A stretch of DNA of 64,000 nucleotides, taken from Sporobolomyces roseus. Its lineage: Eukaryota; Basidiomycota; Microbotryomycetes; Sporidiobolales; Sporidiobolaceae. Below are positions 10,775 through 21,421 of the stretch, piece by piece. The first letter of the stretch is position 1. Every line of letters begins with the position of its first letter. The position numbers were made by a program, and so were the translations under genes. The stretch covers positions 372,001-436,000 of the forward strand of contig JADILM010000002.1 of assembly GCA_016617785.1 (NCBI GenBank). The letters are read 5' to 3'. The notes beneath the pieces were generated by a model that saw only the letters and a list, made by a program, of their open reading frames with translations, did not search any database and was not told the origin of the DNA.

Positions 10775-12402
10775 ATGATTTCTTCGAGATTGAGAGCAGA
10801 GGCCGCTTGGGATGTCGGTTTGGTTCTCACTCGGACAACTCGGTTCTCACTCGGACAACTCGACTCAATCTCTCTCTTCTACTGGTGAGTTCCCAAACCC
10901 TTCATACTTGCTTTAGAGTTCTGTCGATGTCTAAACCCACTTTTCTGCAGGTCTCACCGCGGAACTCCGAACGAGGCTTTGGCTCGATTTCATGCTTGCA
11001 TCTCCGTTCTCTTGCTCGTGTGTCCCTGGTCTTCTTCTTCCCCCTCACCAGTGCATCCTACCTGGTATCGCAACGAAATCCGATGATTACAGTCATCCGT
11101 AGTCGGCAACTACGAGTTGCGTGTTGTGAAGTAGCTACGATAATCAAGTACTATTTCCCCTCTTCGAAGGTCGTTATTCGTGGTTCGTCGCTTCTATGAT
11201 CAAACTCGACGTGGTAAACTGACGTGGTCGCCCCACAGGTCGTACTGCAGCGTTACTCTATCTGAGAAGCTTGATGTTCCCTCAAGGAGAATATCCCCTT
11301 TCGATGACTGAATCGACCGAGGCATTCCAATTCTACGATCACAACCTGGGCGACTGGACAAAAAGTGCCCTACATCATGCTCTACCAGAAAGTAAAACTG
11401 TGCGCTTCCTCTCGTTCGTCCTTGAAATTAACCTTCATTCATCGCATGCGAAAGCGAACTAGGTGACGGATTTGTTGATGATTGGGAAACTCGACAAGCA
11501 AGATGAGCATCACCTCATGTGCAGGCTATTTCGAACGCGTATGCTCAACATTCTCGCCTGTGCAGCTATATCATCTAATGAATCATTCTGCGTTCGACAG
11601 ACAAACCTCCGCTCGTCTTACCTCAGTCACACCTTCACCCAGCGATACAGGATCAAGACATCATCGACGAAGTGTCTCACCCCGAAGCTTGGTAAGCTTT
11701 CTCCTCGTCCACTCGAGTAAGACAGGGTCATTGAACGCGACGACGAAATAGTTTCCGTCTCGAATTCCAACATGGACAGCCCTCCCAATTAGGTCGCATT
11801 CCAATAAGATCTAGGTTCTGGCCTACCGTCCAGTACTTCCTTGTGCCAACGAGGGAAAGCTTAGTCTCGGACGCTCTAAGGCGCATCAAGCTACAAAATT
11901 CGGAAACCATTTATACCTTGCCTGAGTGGGACGTCCTCATTATATTTCGAGACCTACTACGTCTCTCGAATGGGAAACGGATTCGAGGCAGTCCGGCAAG
12001 GATCGAGGGGATCGACCATTGTTGCCCTTTCGATGAGGAGGGTTTTGCGAGAGGTTTCTCGCCGGAGGAGTACGTTGAGCTGAGGGAATGGATTTTCGAA
12101 AAACAGGGTAGTCCAGCGCCTATACGTACATCGCCGCTCTACAGCTGGGAGTCGCATTGTTGGAAAACTCTCCGCTTCTGGTCTCGCTACTTTGAGGTGA
12201 GTTCCCTTTCAATTGGCCAAAATTTCAGACAAGTACTGACACGCTTCGATAACGGCAGTCCGAGTATCCCACTAGACCTTCATCTCAACACAAGCGCAAG
12301 ATGTCGTTGACAGACTTTGAGGATTCGAACGCTTTCAAACCTCGCAAACGAGACTCGAACGATCCTTCCGTACCAGCCCATGTGTTTTCCTCTGTACCTT
12401 AA
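10775..12402 (+). CDS. unrecognised multi-exon protein just behind the TPR-like gene
   Basis: The ATG at 10775-10777 lies 27 bases after the previous stop and in its frame. Exon text includes RLRAEAAWDVGLVLTRTTR, SHRGTPNEALARFHACIS (after an intron with donor GTGAGT and acceptor GCAG), RTAALLYLRSLMFPQGEY, YFERVCSTFSPVQLYHLM, SDALRRIKLQNSETIYTL and SYSWESHCWKTLRFWSRYF-like text near 12130-12195. A final intron (donor GTGAGT at about 12197, acceptor GGCAG near 12258) leads to a basic tail ending VPAHVFSSVP with TAA at 12400-12402. The helical LLYLR-type text slightly resembles the middle region of fungal transcription factors, but no zinc cluster is seen, so I give no function. Exon joints between 11000 and 11850 are uncertain, and one candidate intron (11214-11238) is only 25 nt. 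Confidence 0.4.
10822..10861. repeat. perfect 20-bp tandem duplication inside coding sequence
   Basis: The 20-base unit GGTTCTCACTCGGACAACTC occurs twice back to back (10822-10841 and 10842-10861). As 20 is not a multiple of three, the two copies are read in different frames (VLTRTT, then RFSLGQL). Confidence 0.95.
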
Positions 12403-12772
12403 CTTGGACTGTTCCATTCTATCTACCCTCGTATTTGCTATAGAAAGTGCGGCGTCCACTTGATCTCTGATGTTCCGAAAGCTTGCGAAGAGTAGTCGTC
12501 GAGTTTCGGTTGAAGCTCAAGCACTGATCGCCACTCGCACGGTCGCTGAACGGTCGACTCGGTGGAGCATGTACCATCGTTCTACACTAGGCAAGAGATC
12601 AGAAATCTGACTCAGCGAAGAACTCGGAAGTTGACTTTTCGCTCACCTTGCTCTCTCACTCTCATCTCGCATCCCCTATCGAATCACTCCGAGCTGCAAG
12701 TCGACGTCTCGCTATCTACTACAGCAATCGCACGCATTCGACAACGAACCCTCGACCTCCACGTCAAATTAT

Positions 12773-13877
12773 ATGGTCTCATCTCTTCGATTCTACACGG
12801 TCGACGCTTTCACAAAGGCTCCCTTTCGAGGAAACCAGGCGGCAGTGATAGTTCTTGACTCGGCTGATCACGAGAAGATCGCACAAGACGAGGAGCTCTG
12901 TCAAACCATTGCAGCCGAGTTCAATATCGCTGAAACCGCATTCGCAAAGCCACTGGGCGGCACCGAGGTGCAGCCAAAGTACTTGCTTCGATGGTGGACT
13001 CCTACTTACGAGATTCCACTCTGGTGAGTTCAAAGCCTCGCTTCTTCGCGCCGTAAGTTTTCGCTGATTCGCATTGACTCCCCTTATCTCACAGTGGACA
13101 CGGTACATTGGCGACTGCCCACGTACTATTCACCCACTACCATCCGAAAGCCGAGTCGATTCGCTTCGAAACGAAAAAACGCGGATTCCTCATCTCAACG
13201 AAAGACGTCGAAACCGGTTCAATCTCCCTCGATCTCCCTCGCAGCTCCCTCGTAACTCTAGGTGAAGGTCATCGACGACTACAGAAGATCAAAGATGCTG
13301 TCGAGCGCTTCGTCAAGAAAGAGGATATCCTGCGAGTCGATTGGTCCGACGAATTATCAGCGTATTGCGTCGAGCTGTCAGCAGGTGTCGATCTACCAGG
13401 CCTTGACGTCGACATTCCGGTCCTTGTGAGCCCCTCATTCCGCTACTCGACAAGTTTGCTTCAACTAAGCGATTCGTTCACCTAGCTCGCTTTGAAAGAA
13501 GAAGTGATTCTCACGCAACCTGCTCATCCTTCCTCTGGATTCGACATCTTTTCCCGTGTATTCGGACCTGATACGGAAGTACCCGAAGACCCTGTTGTAC
13601 GCTCTCCTCTCGATCGCTGATTTGAGTATGCACGAACTAAGCGACTTGTCCTTTGCAGACAGGGAGCGCTCACACTGCCCTAGGCCCTTTCTGGATGTCC
13701 TCTCCATCCCTCGAACGGCTACATAATCCGACAAAAGTCAAAGATACTTCGACACTTCGAGCGAAACAGGTCAGTAAGCGAGGTGGAGAGCTGATCGTCA
13801 AGTTTGACGAGAAGAATCGGAGGGTCGAATTGATCGGCTATGCAAGGGAGATGATGAAGGGAGACCTCTCGCTGTAG
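12773..13877 (+). CDS. PhzF-family isomerase-like protein (copy 1)
   Basis: Member of the PhzF/DapF-fold family; eukaryotic members are mostly of unknown substrate. The start ATG gives MVSSLRFYTVDAFTKAPFRG, then AAEFNIAETAF, which contains the Glu matching the PhzF catalytic acid; the second-half signatures are CGHGTLATAH and EDPVTGSAHTALGPFW. It ends MMKGDLSL with TAG at 13875-13877, about 300 residues, normal for the family. Introns: donor GTGAGT at about 13023 with acceptor CACAG near 13095, one near 13424-13484, and one near 13597-13658 splitting DPV/TGSAHT. It is clearly paralogous to the minus-strand gene at 33954-35077, which shares SKRGGE.IVKFD and most of the C-terminal half. Substrate unknown. 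Confidence 0.88.
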
Positions 13878-14392
13878 CCCATAACTCGTAACCTTGGAAA
13901 AGTAGTTTATTTGTACCGAAACGAGAGGAACCTAATTTGCATGGGGAGGGTACTGAAGAACGAAGACAGCATGAACAAGAGACGGAGAAGTGAACATTAG
14001 GTACGAAAGGGTTGAACGAGAGTCGTCGGTTATGGATCAAGAAAACAAAACAACGAGAATTATTACTGGGAAAAGGGAGAGTAGGTACGGCTAAGGTTTG
14101 GGATTCGTTTGTTAGATCGTACAGAGGAGGACGTATGTGGACTGGAAGGAGTGAAGTCGAGGGTTAAGAAGACGGAATTAAGGACAGCTTGAGGAAAGAG
14201 AAGGGTACTGAAAGGAGAGGGTATGAGAACAAGGGTTTGAAGTCGGAATGATACAAGGATTGCGTCCGATGCTGAAGTTGTGGGACGGGGATCGAGGAGA
14301 GATTGGCTCGGGCTTGCGAGAAGGAGGATAGAGGATGGAGATTGAGGAGGGGAGGTTTGACGAAAGTCGATACGACGTCGATAAAGCGTGAA
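13878..14392. other. convergent intergenic region
   Basis: These 515 bases separate the 3' ends of the PhzF-like gene and the bHLH gene. The minus strand can be read as Ser/Pro/Leu-rich text, but it continues past the bHLH stop in another frame and resembles no protein I know. I see only 3' untranslated-type sequence. Confidence 0.4.
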
Positions 14393-16919
14393 TTAGGTCT
14401 CGTCCATTCCCTCGTCATCCTCGTCTCCACCTTCCTCCTTGTATCTCCTATCGTGATTGTGATTCCCTCCGATATCCTCATCCTCGAATGCAGCCCATTC
14501 TCCTGATTGAGCGCTTCCAGAAGCTGACCTCGTCGGAACTTGTAATTGCTGAATCGAAGCGTGATAGTCGGCGTGATGATTCTCAGTGTGAGGGTGCGAT
14601 GGGAACGAGGTTTGAGTGGAATGCTGTTGGAGCTGTTGATTCTGACGTTGGAGTTCAAGAATTTGTTGCGATTGAAGTTCGAGAGTTTCCATAAGGAAAC
14701 TGTCAATTCAAAAGGCTGCGATGAGTGATAGTCCTTTGATTCGAGATGTGCTGAAGGCTTACCGGATATACTCGACACTCTTTGCCAAAACCATGCCTTT
14801 GTTGGGTTTCGCATTCGCAGCGGTAGCTGCCGCTTGATTCGCTGCAGCAGCAGCAGCCATCAATCCCGCTCCTCCTCCCCCTCCACCACCACTGACAGGG
14901 CTCGTCCCGAACAAAGCCAATCCAACCGGTGGAGGAGGGCTCATCAAGCTCAAATTGCCGACTCCCAATCCAGTGGGAGATCCTCCGTTCTCTCCTACCG
15001 CATCTCCCTGGTTCGAGATTGAACTCGAGCGACGAGGAATCGTGGGTGGCGCGTTCGCGTTCACGAAAGCTTCGGGAAGTAATGCTGAAAGTTCGGTGAT
15101 TCTGTCGTTGATGTTGTCGCGACGACGACGTTCTACGAGATTGTGAGACTCTCGTCGTTTGCGTCGTTTCTCCGTTGCTGGATCAGCGCTCGTGCTGTAC
15201 AGAGACTTTTGTCAGGATTGATTCTCGCTCGCAAAAGAAGGAAAAGTGAAAAACGCACGATGTCTTCTCGTCACCTTCTTCTTCCTGAACGTCTTCCAAC
15301 AACTGATCCCTAGCCTGATTCTTCTTCCCCTTCGATGATGTTGCACCAGTCGAAGTTGAGCCCGTATCGCCCGTTGAAGCGTTTCCGACAGATTTCGCTT
15401 TCGGAGGTTTCGTCAATCCCGAACTAGCTGCAGGAGCCGAAGCAGGCATGACAATTGCCGAGCTAGGCTTCCATCCCGATACTGGATCTGCTTGACCAGG
15501 TAGAGGTCCGAGAGTGGGAGGTTGAGGGGAGAGAGGGTGAGATTGTTGCTGTGACGAGGTAGGGAGGAAGGAAAGTCCTGCTTGAGAGAACCAACCTCCT
15601 GAGAGGGAAGGGAGTGAACCGGGAGCTCCTGAAGTTGAAGCAGAGGGATAGGCGGGCATGGACATCGAATATTGGAGGGAGGGAGAGGGGAGAGGGCCGG
15701 CATTAGACGAAGGAATAATGATGGCTGCGGAACCGTGAGAGGCAGTCGCTGGATTGGATGCAGGAGTGTTCGACGAGGCAGGTGCCGTCGCGGTGCTCGA
15801 GGATGAACGCTCGTTTCCGCCAGGAGAAGGTCGATCTTGATATCCAGCTGCCGTACTGTTCCTGCGAGCCGAACGAGAGCGAGAAGTCGTACGAGGCGCT
15901 TTCCCTACTCCAGCTGTTGCAATCGATCTCGATCTGCTCCCAGTCCTTTCGCTACTCCCGTCCTTTCCTTTCGAAGAAGATCTACCTTCTCTCGTCGATT
16001 GAGTCGGTGGTGAACGTTTCGAGGAAGGAGGTGAGAAAGTGTCTGAGGTGTAAGAGGAAGGATCTGTCGAGGTGCCTTGTCCGAGAGGCGAGTCTTTACT
16101 GTTGAAAGGGAGAGAAGGGGTAGGGAAGAAGTCGGCGGCAGAAATCGTCGAGCTTGCAATGGAAGGAGATCGAGCGAAGTGAGGAATAGAAGCGGCTGAG
16201 GAAGGAGGATGAGGATGAGGATGAGAATGAGATGGAGGTTGAGAAGAGGCAGAGGGAGAGTTTGCGAAGAATGAGTGGGGAGAATTTTGACCTTGATTCG
16301 TCGCTGAAATTGAACCAGTTCTACTTTGAAGTTGCGGTGCTTGTTGATTCGTGTTGTAGTTCATCGTAGTAGTGCCTAGGAATCCATTACTTCCAGCAGG
16401 ATCGTTGCCATTCCCTCCATTACTTCCTCCTCCTCCTTGCGAACCGAAGAAATGATGTTCTGCATTCGGATTCCCATTGTTGGACGAGTGCGGTATGTTG
16501 CCATTCTGTTGATGATGATGCTGACTGAATGAAGCGAGCATATTCTCTATATCTAGATCCGTTTCCGTCAAAACCGAACTTGAACCGAATCCTCCCATCC
16601 CGTTCGACGATGATCCTCCAAATCCTTGACTCCAACCGTTCGATGGACTAGAATGATGGTGACCAGTCAATCCGAACAAGATTGAAGGATCTATTGAACT
16701 GTGTCCTCCTCCTCCAGAGAGATATTGGCTTGTGGGGGGAACAGTTGAAGAAGAGGAATGACTCGTCGAAGAAGTGTTTGAACTAGAAGGGATGGCGAAT
16801 CCTGATAACTTGATGGGTTGGCGAGTAGAGTGATCTGTTGGTTGGTGAGGTGGGAAGAAGGCTGCCATCTCTTTCAAAGTTGTCGAGGAAGAGGAAGTTG
16901 TCGAAGAGAAGGGGATCAA
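14393..16919 (-). CDS. bHLH leucine-zipper transcription factor with very long loop
   Basis: The basic region and helix 1 read KRRKRRESHNLVERRRR then DNINDRITELSALLPEA. The ESHNLVERRRR text carries the His-Glu-Arg E-box contacts and resembles MiT/TFE- and USF-type factors. Helix 2 reads KGMVLAKSVEYIRFL and passes directly into a heptad-like Gln/Leu zipper (LQSQQILELQRQNQQLQ). About 88 residues of Ser/Gly/Pro/Ala-rich sequence lie between the helices. A long disordered N-terminus (Ser, Gly, Asn, Gln and a His-Pro run near 16205-16235) precedes the DNA-binding domain. Two introns: one at about 15183-15256 (donor GTGCGT) just before the basic region, one at about 14699-14761 between helix 2 and the zipper. 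A second in-frame ATG at 16866-16868 is an alternative start. Acidic C-terminus. Nuclear regulator; target genes unknown. Confidence 0.82.
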
Positions 16920-17763
16920 GGGGGTTTCGAAGAGGGAGCGTGAGAGAGGGGACTACTCGCTAAGGGCGAATCTACTGATTGAGGTTGCGTGTAGAGTAGC
17001 TTGACTTGCAAGTATGTGAAGATCGCGAAGTGAGTGTATGAGAGTAAGGTTGGTTGGAGGAGCTCCTCGAATTGATTTTTGGGGAAGAGAAAAAGGAGGA
17101 GGGCCTCCGCACCATCGTTTGTTCGCATTTCTTGCACAATGGTAATCGCTATACCAAGAATGTAAGCCTACATGTTCGCTCGGACGCGTCAAGCGGGAAA
17201 TGAAAGAGCACTGTTCAAATTTCGCAGAAGCTCAGTAAAAATATCGTCGCAAGCTCACGTCCTCTTTGCGCGAGTTGCGGAACCCTCTTCCTCAGTGAAG
17301 GCTGTCATGGCGTGACGGGTCAAACGAGGCGAGGATGAGGACAAGACCTGACGACGATGCGCATACGCTATTCCGAATACTCTCTCAATCCAGCTTGAAC
17401 TGTCTGCGAAAGCTTCACTCTCGCGACGAGAGAGCTTACGAGCGACAAGCAAGTGTAGCACCTCGAATGGCCCTTGGTATGATTGTCACCTTTGAAATGG
17501 GCTGCAACTCAGCGGGTTCGCTCAGCGTTTCCAGACCTTGAATTTGTAACTCTCTGTTTTCCTCCTCGCGCGTCGACCGAGACCAGACAGGAACGTCACA
17601 ACCGACGAAGAGTGAACTGCAATGGAAGGAAGAAAACGACAATAAGTACAAGAGAAACAGTAACGAACAAAGAGCCAAAAACTTCATCCCGCTTTCGAAA
17701 AGGACACCAGAAACCACACCAGCGAGAACCCTATCGAACGACCTCTCAAACTCCAATTAGCCT
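16920..17763. other. intergenic region between the bHLH gene and the F-box gene
   Basis: About 840 bases form the 5' flank of the bHLH gene and the 3' flank of the F-box gene (both on the minus strand). Short open frames exist on both strands but none has recognisable protein text or usable splice partners. I see no feature here. Confidence 0.4.
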
Positions 17764-19214
17764 CTATCCATCCGGCATCGAAGATCCACCTGGCGAATCC
17801 GGATAGAATGAGAAGATGATTCCCCTCGCTGTGCATCGTTCATAGAACTCCTGAATCAAATTCGGATCGTACACTTGAGCACTATCCCTGACGACCAATT
17901 CCTCCAACGTGATCTCGAGGTTCGGATCCTCCAAGTCTCGGAGTAACTGCAGATCCATGAAGAAACGAGCTGAATCGTTGAGAGAGGTGATCTCGAGGTA
18001 GCGCAGGGAACGGGGTAGGAGGCGGAAGAGACGGCAGGATAATTCGGTGGCAGTAACGACGAGAGTCTCGAGTTGAAGATAACGGGGAAGGAGGAGATCA
18101 AAGATGGGAGTCGCAGTCGAGTCGAAATCGGCGAGATCGTCGGCAGTTGGACTGCGAGGAACGACGACGACGGGTCAGCGTGAAGCTCTCTTTCGATGAG
18201 ATGATTGAAGAAGATAAGTGGAAGACCAGGGGTATAGACTTACTTGCTAGTGAAATGAAGACGTTTCATAGTTGACGTCGAATTCAGGAGAGCTTGTACC
18301 GTTCTGCAAAGCATCGACCAGCGTCAGTTTCGGGTTCAGATAGGTTCAGCGAGATGAGATGAGAGAGCGAGAACGTACCCGTTGATTTCGAGTAAACGCT
18401 CAAAGTACAACTGACAAAGTTCGAGAGCTTGACTCGATGTCAATACCTGCCACAGAGCGTGTTCCTCACAGTCACAGTTCAACCAGATACTCTTTATCAT
18501 ATTCGGCTGAGCTTGAGAAGAGATGACAGGGAACGGAGCGCTCCAAGTGCTTGCGAAATCTAGTTCGAGACGTTCGAGTTGAGGCGGTAAACTGAATTCG
18601 ACAACGTCCGTTCGTGCGAAAAGGTTTTCTCCCCATGTCGATCCGTTCCAGTCGGCACTGAATCTTGGAGAGATCACGAGAGTCTTGAGCTGTTGACAAG
18701 CACGAATCGCGGGAAGGAGGAAATCTCTCGCTTTGACGTGGAGAGGGTGAAGGTGAAGGTGGGTGAGTGACGAGGAGACGGCAGTGATGACGCGCGTGAA
18801 CTCGATTGATTCGATCAGCAGACGTTCCGAGTTCTCTTCGAGCGAGAGGTCTTCGTCGTCCTCCTCGCTCGCTCCGAGTGCGAGGTAGACAGTCGAGCGA
18901 GAAGGGTCGAGAGAGAGTTGGTGAAGGAATTTCTGAGCCGAGATCTTCTGAAAGAGTGCGACTGATCGAAGAGCAACTCGGAGAGCTATAGCACAGAATA
19001 CAGACGTGAGTGAGAGCGAGGAAACAGACGAAAAAAAGGGGAACATACCAGGTTGACTCCATGCTTTGCAAACGAGTCGGTAAGCAATCACTTCCTCATT
19101 CGAATCCCATGATGCCACGTTTGCTCCGTAAGCGAACTGTCCCTTCCTGCTAATCGAGATAGTAGATTCAAAGATCTTGAACAAAATCTCATGCGGTAGA
19201 GATTGAATCGACAT
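17764..19214 (-). CDS. F-box protein with leucine-rich repeats
   Basis: The N-terminus reads MSIQSLPHEILFKIFEST, a clear F-box helix (LP.EIL..IF), followed by YRLVCKAWSQP, the usual second half. The rest is irregular LRR text (SSLTHLHLHPLHV, QQLKTLVISPRF, PQLERLELDFAST). Such proteins link a substrate to Skp1 in SCF ubiquitin ligases. Introns: one after KAWSQP (donor GTATGT, acceptor CTATAG near 18985), one near 18300-18380 and one near 18150-18250. It ends ARGIIFSFYPDSPGGSSMPDG with TAG at 17764-17766. It is probably a distant relative of the partial gene at the left edge. Substrate unknown. Confidence 0.8.
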
Positions 19215-19686
19215 TCTTTTGAAGTGGAGATGATAAACTCGAGGTGAATTGTTGAGTAGGATTCAGGAAAGAGGTCTGTTGAGAGCGAGGAGTAGAGGCG
19301 AGAAGATGCGAGCGATGGTCTTGAGAAAGAGAATCTCGAGATGAAAGTGGAGGAGCAACTCGTAAATCGATCGTAAATCGATCTTGGTGACTTCGGATAA
19401 GCTTGGAAGTGAATCTCTGAGTAGTCCAGCTATTGGAAGTGAGGCGTAGCTAGCAGGTTGAAGATAGCGAGAGAAGGCGGCAGTTGCGAGCGAAGGAGAG
19501 CGGAACCACCGAAATCTCTTGAGGTCGTAAGTCTTGGTGTTCGCAGCTTTGGTGAGCAGTCGACTAGATCTTCTGTGTCGTTAAAGAGTGGTTTGAAGTG
19601 AATAGTAGAGAGACAAGAGAGGTACAACTCCTCGCGGACTTTGATCTTGATCTTGCTCTATTTCTCTCTCTTAATTCTCGACTAGG
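19215..19686. promoter_or_regulatory. divergent intergenic region with a short direct repeat
   Basis: These 472 bases separate the F-box and Arp4-like starts. A short direct repeat GTAAATCGATC occurs twice near 19360-19382. The bases just before the Arp4-like ATG are pyrimidine-rich (TTTCTCTCTCTTAATTCTC). No named motif is recognised. Confidence 0.35.
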
Positions 19687-20415
19687 ATGAGTCCACCAGT
19701 ACAATACGGAGGATATGAAGTAGGTGCACTAGTATTGGATATCGGCAGTGGTTCAGTCAGAGCAGGGTAAGTTAACTTGTTTCATCAACAATCCATCACT
19801 CTCTCCTCTCTCACTACCTGTGCTGCTTCAAAGGATGAGCTGACACCATTCTCTTTACTGTGAAATAGATACGCAGGTAAAGATTGTCCCAAAACAGTGT
19901 TTCCAACTTCCTACTCTTCAGTACCTTCTTCCGACCCTTCCCAACCTCCCTCCTTCATCCACAGCGTATCGAGTCAGCTCCATCGTCCAAACGGTACCAT
20001 CCAATCGTTCGTACAAGATGGTATCGTCACAGATTGGAATGCGGCAGAACGAGCGATCGATCATGCTTTCTCAAATAGAATGAGGTTGAAGTCTCTCGCA
20101 GAGTGCGCTCTATCGGTGATGGAACCTAGCTGGAACACGAAGAAGGACAGAAAGGAGGCTGTAGATTGCAGCCGGATGGACTTGAATGGAGTTGGACAGA
20201 GGTTATCGATGAAAAATGGCATCGCATCCTCGTTTCATTCCATCTCAAGAGCGCAAGAGTGGTTCGCAGCGAGACTGCAAGCACTACTTTGCTCTCCGTC
20301 TTGTCCTGCTTATACGACCGGAATTGTAGCGGTGAAAAAGAGGAGAGCAGCCTGTGATGATGATTCTCGAATTCCTCGAAATGGCCCGATTGCGAAAGCT
20401 CCGTGTCCGCCGTAG
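19687..20415 (+). pseudogene. N-terminal fragment of an Arp4-like actin-related protein
   Basis: Arp4 (Baf53 in animals) is an actin-related subunit of the NuA4, INO80 and SWR1 chromatin complexes. Exon 1 (from ATG 19687-19689) reads YEVGALVLDIGSGSVRAGYA across an intron (donor GTAAGT near 19766, acceptor AATAG near 19869). It continues AGKDCPKTVFPTSYS, GTIQSFVQDGIVTDWNAAE and MEPSWNTKKDR, which are recognisable Arp4 text. At about 20150 the match stops. The remaining frame to the TAG near 20413-20415 has no actin-fold sequence: the second phosphate loop, hinge and C-terminal domain are absent from all frames up to the next gene. A full Arp4 is around 450 residues; fewer than 150 actin-like residues are here. 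I read it as a truncated or partly duplicated copy. Confidence 0.7.
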
Positions 20416-20677
20416 GACCTCTCGAGCGCTGGACAAGACGAATCTCGACGCATAAACAAAATCGTTATTCGTGATTGCATGCGTAGGTACGAGTGATGCG
20501 ATGCTCTGAAACGATGACATGAATAAATCTCCCTTTTCTTCCCTTGTTTCCTCGGAGGTCTTGCATTCCGAACCAATTCTCACAACCAGATCAATCCATT
20601 ACCGATTCCCTAGATCCCGACCGCGATATCCTGGACAACTTCCCCTTTTCAAGCGTTGCAACCCTCTTCCTCTTGAG

Positions 20678-21421
20678 TTAGACTTCCTCGCTTTCCCACA
20701 TCGCGACACCTTCAGTGACTTTCCCCATCGAAGAATGAGCATACTCCATCGGACGTCTCTCGTTGGTTGAATTAGCGAAAAGGTACGAGTCGAGGTCGAG
20801 ATTAGAGATAGTTGAATTCGAATGTCCAGACGAAGAATGATCGACTCCGAGTCGTCTTCCTTGGTACGTCGAATCGAGGGAGAGAGCGCGTAAGGGAGGA
20901 GTGAGACGAGAATGTGGAGGTCCAGGCACGGGGACGATGTGAGGAGATGGGAACCGAAGATCTCGAATGTGTCCGATTGAGGGTGGACCGTCGAATCTCG
21001 CTTCGTCTCCGTCGGCAGGCGGGACGTAGTGATGGGGTCGGAAAGTACTGAACGTACGAATGCGAAGTACGTGGGAGGTCTCCTCGTTCAGGCTGGGGAG
21101 TGAGGCTGCTGAAGCGACAGAATGGAGAGAAGAAGGACGAATTGGCGCGGCGACGACGAGTCCTGCAGCGATTATTTGATCAAATTGAACAGATGAATAG
21201 TCTCGACCGAGTGAGAGAGTAAGGAACTCACTCGTCGATTCCTCCACTTCCGATTCCGCAAAACCTGAATCTCGGACGACAATCACTGCCCTGCCTATCT
21301 TGCTCAACTCCTCCTCGATCAAATGCCTTCTATCCTCCTGTGACATCTCTTTCTTCCTCTTCCTCCTCAAGCTGAAGAAGCGATAGAGTGATTGAAGGAT
21401 TCGACGGAGGGTTTGGGGCAT
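20678..21421 (-). CDS. hypothetical protein, basic N-terminus
   Basis: Not recognised. It starts MPQTLRRILQSLYRFFSLRR, a basic amphipathic start followed by RKRKKEMSQEDRRHLIEEEL and a stretch reading SKIGRAVIVVRDSGFAESEV. One intron fits: donor GTGAGT near 21230 and acceptor CTGCAG near 21165, joining EEST to RLVVAAPIRP without frame change. The C-terminal half is Ser/Pro/His-rich and probably disordered, ending VAMWESEEV with TGA/TAG-type stop at 20678. The N-terminus could be a mitochondrial presequence or a peripheral membrane helix. It converges on the Arp4-like fragment and lies just downstream of aminopeptidase P on the same strand. Confidence 0.5.
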   Translation of the reverse strand: MPQTLRRILQSLYRFFSLRRKRKKEMSQEDRRHLIEEELSKIGRAVIVVRDSGFAESEVEESTSEFLTLSLGRDYSSVQFDQIIAAGLVVAAPIRPSSLHSVASAASLPSLNEETSHVLRIRTFSTFRPHHYVPPADGDEARFDGPPSIGHIRDLRFPSPHIVPVPGPPHSRLTPPLRALSLDSTYQGRRLGVDHSSSGHSNSTISNLDLDSYLFANSTNERRPMEYAHSSMGKVTEGVAMWESEEV

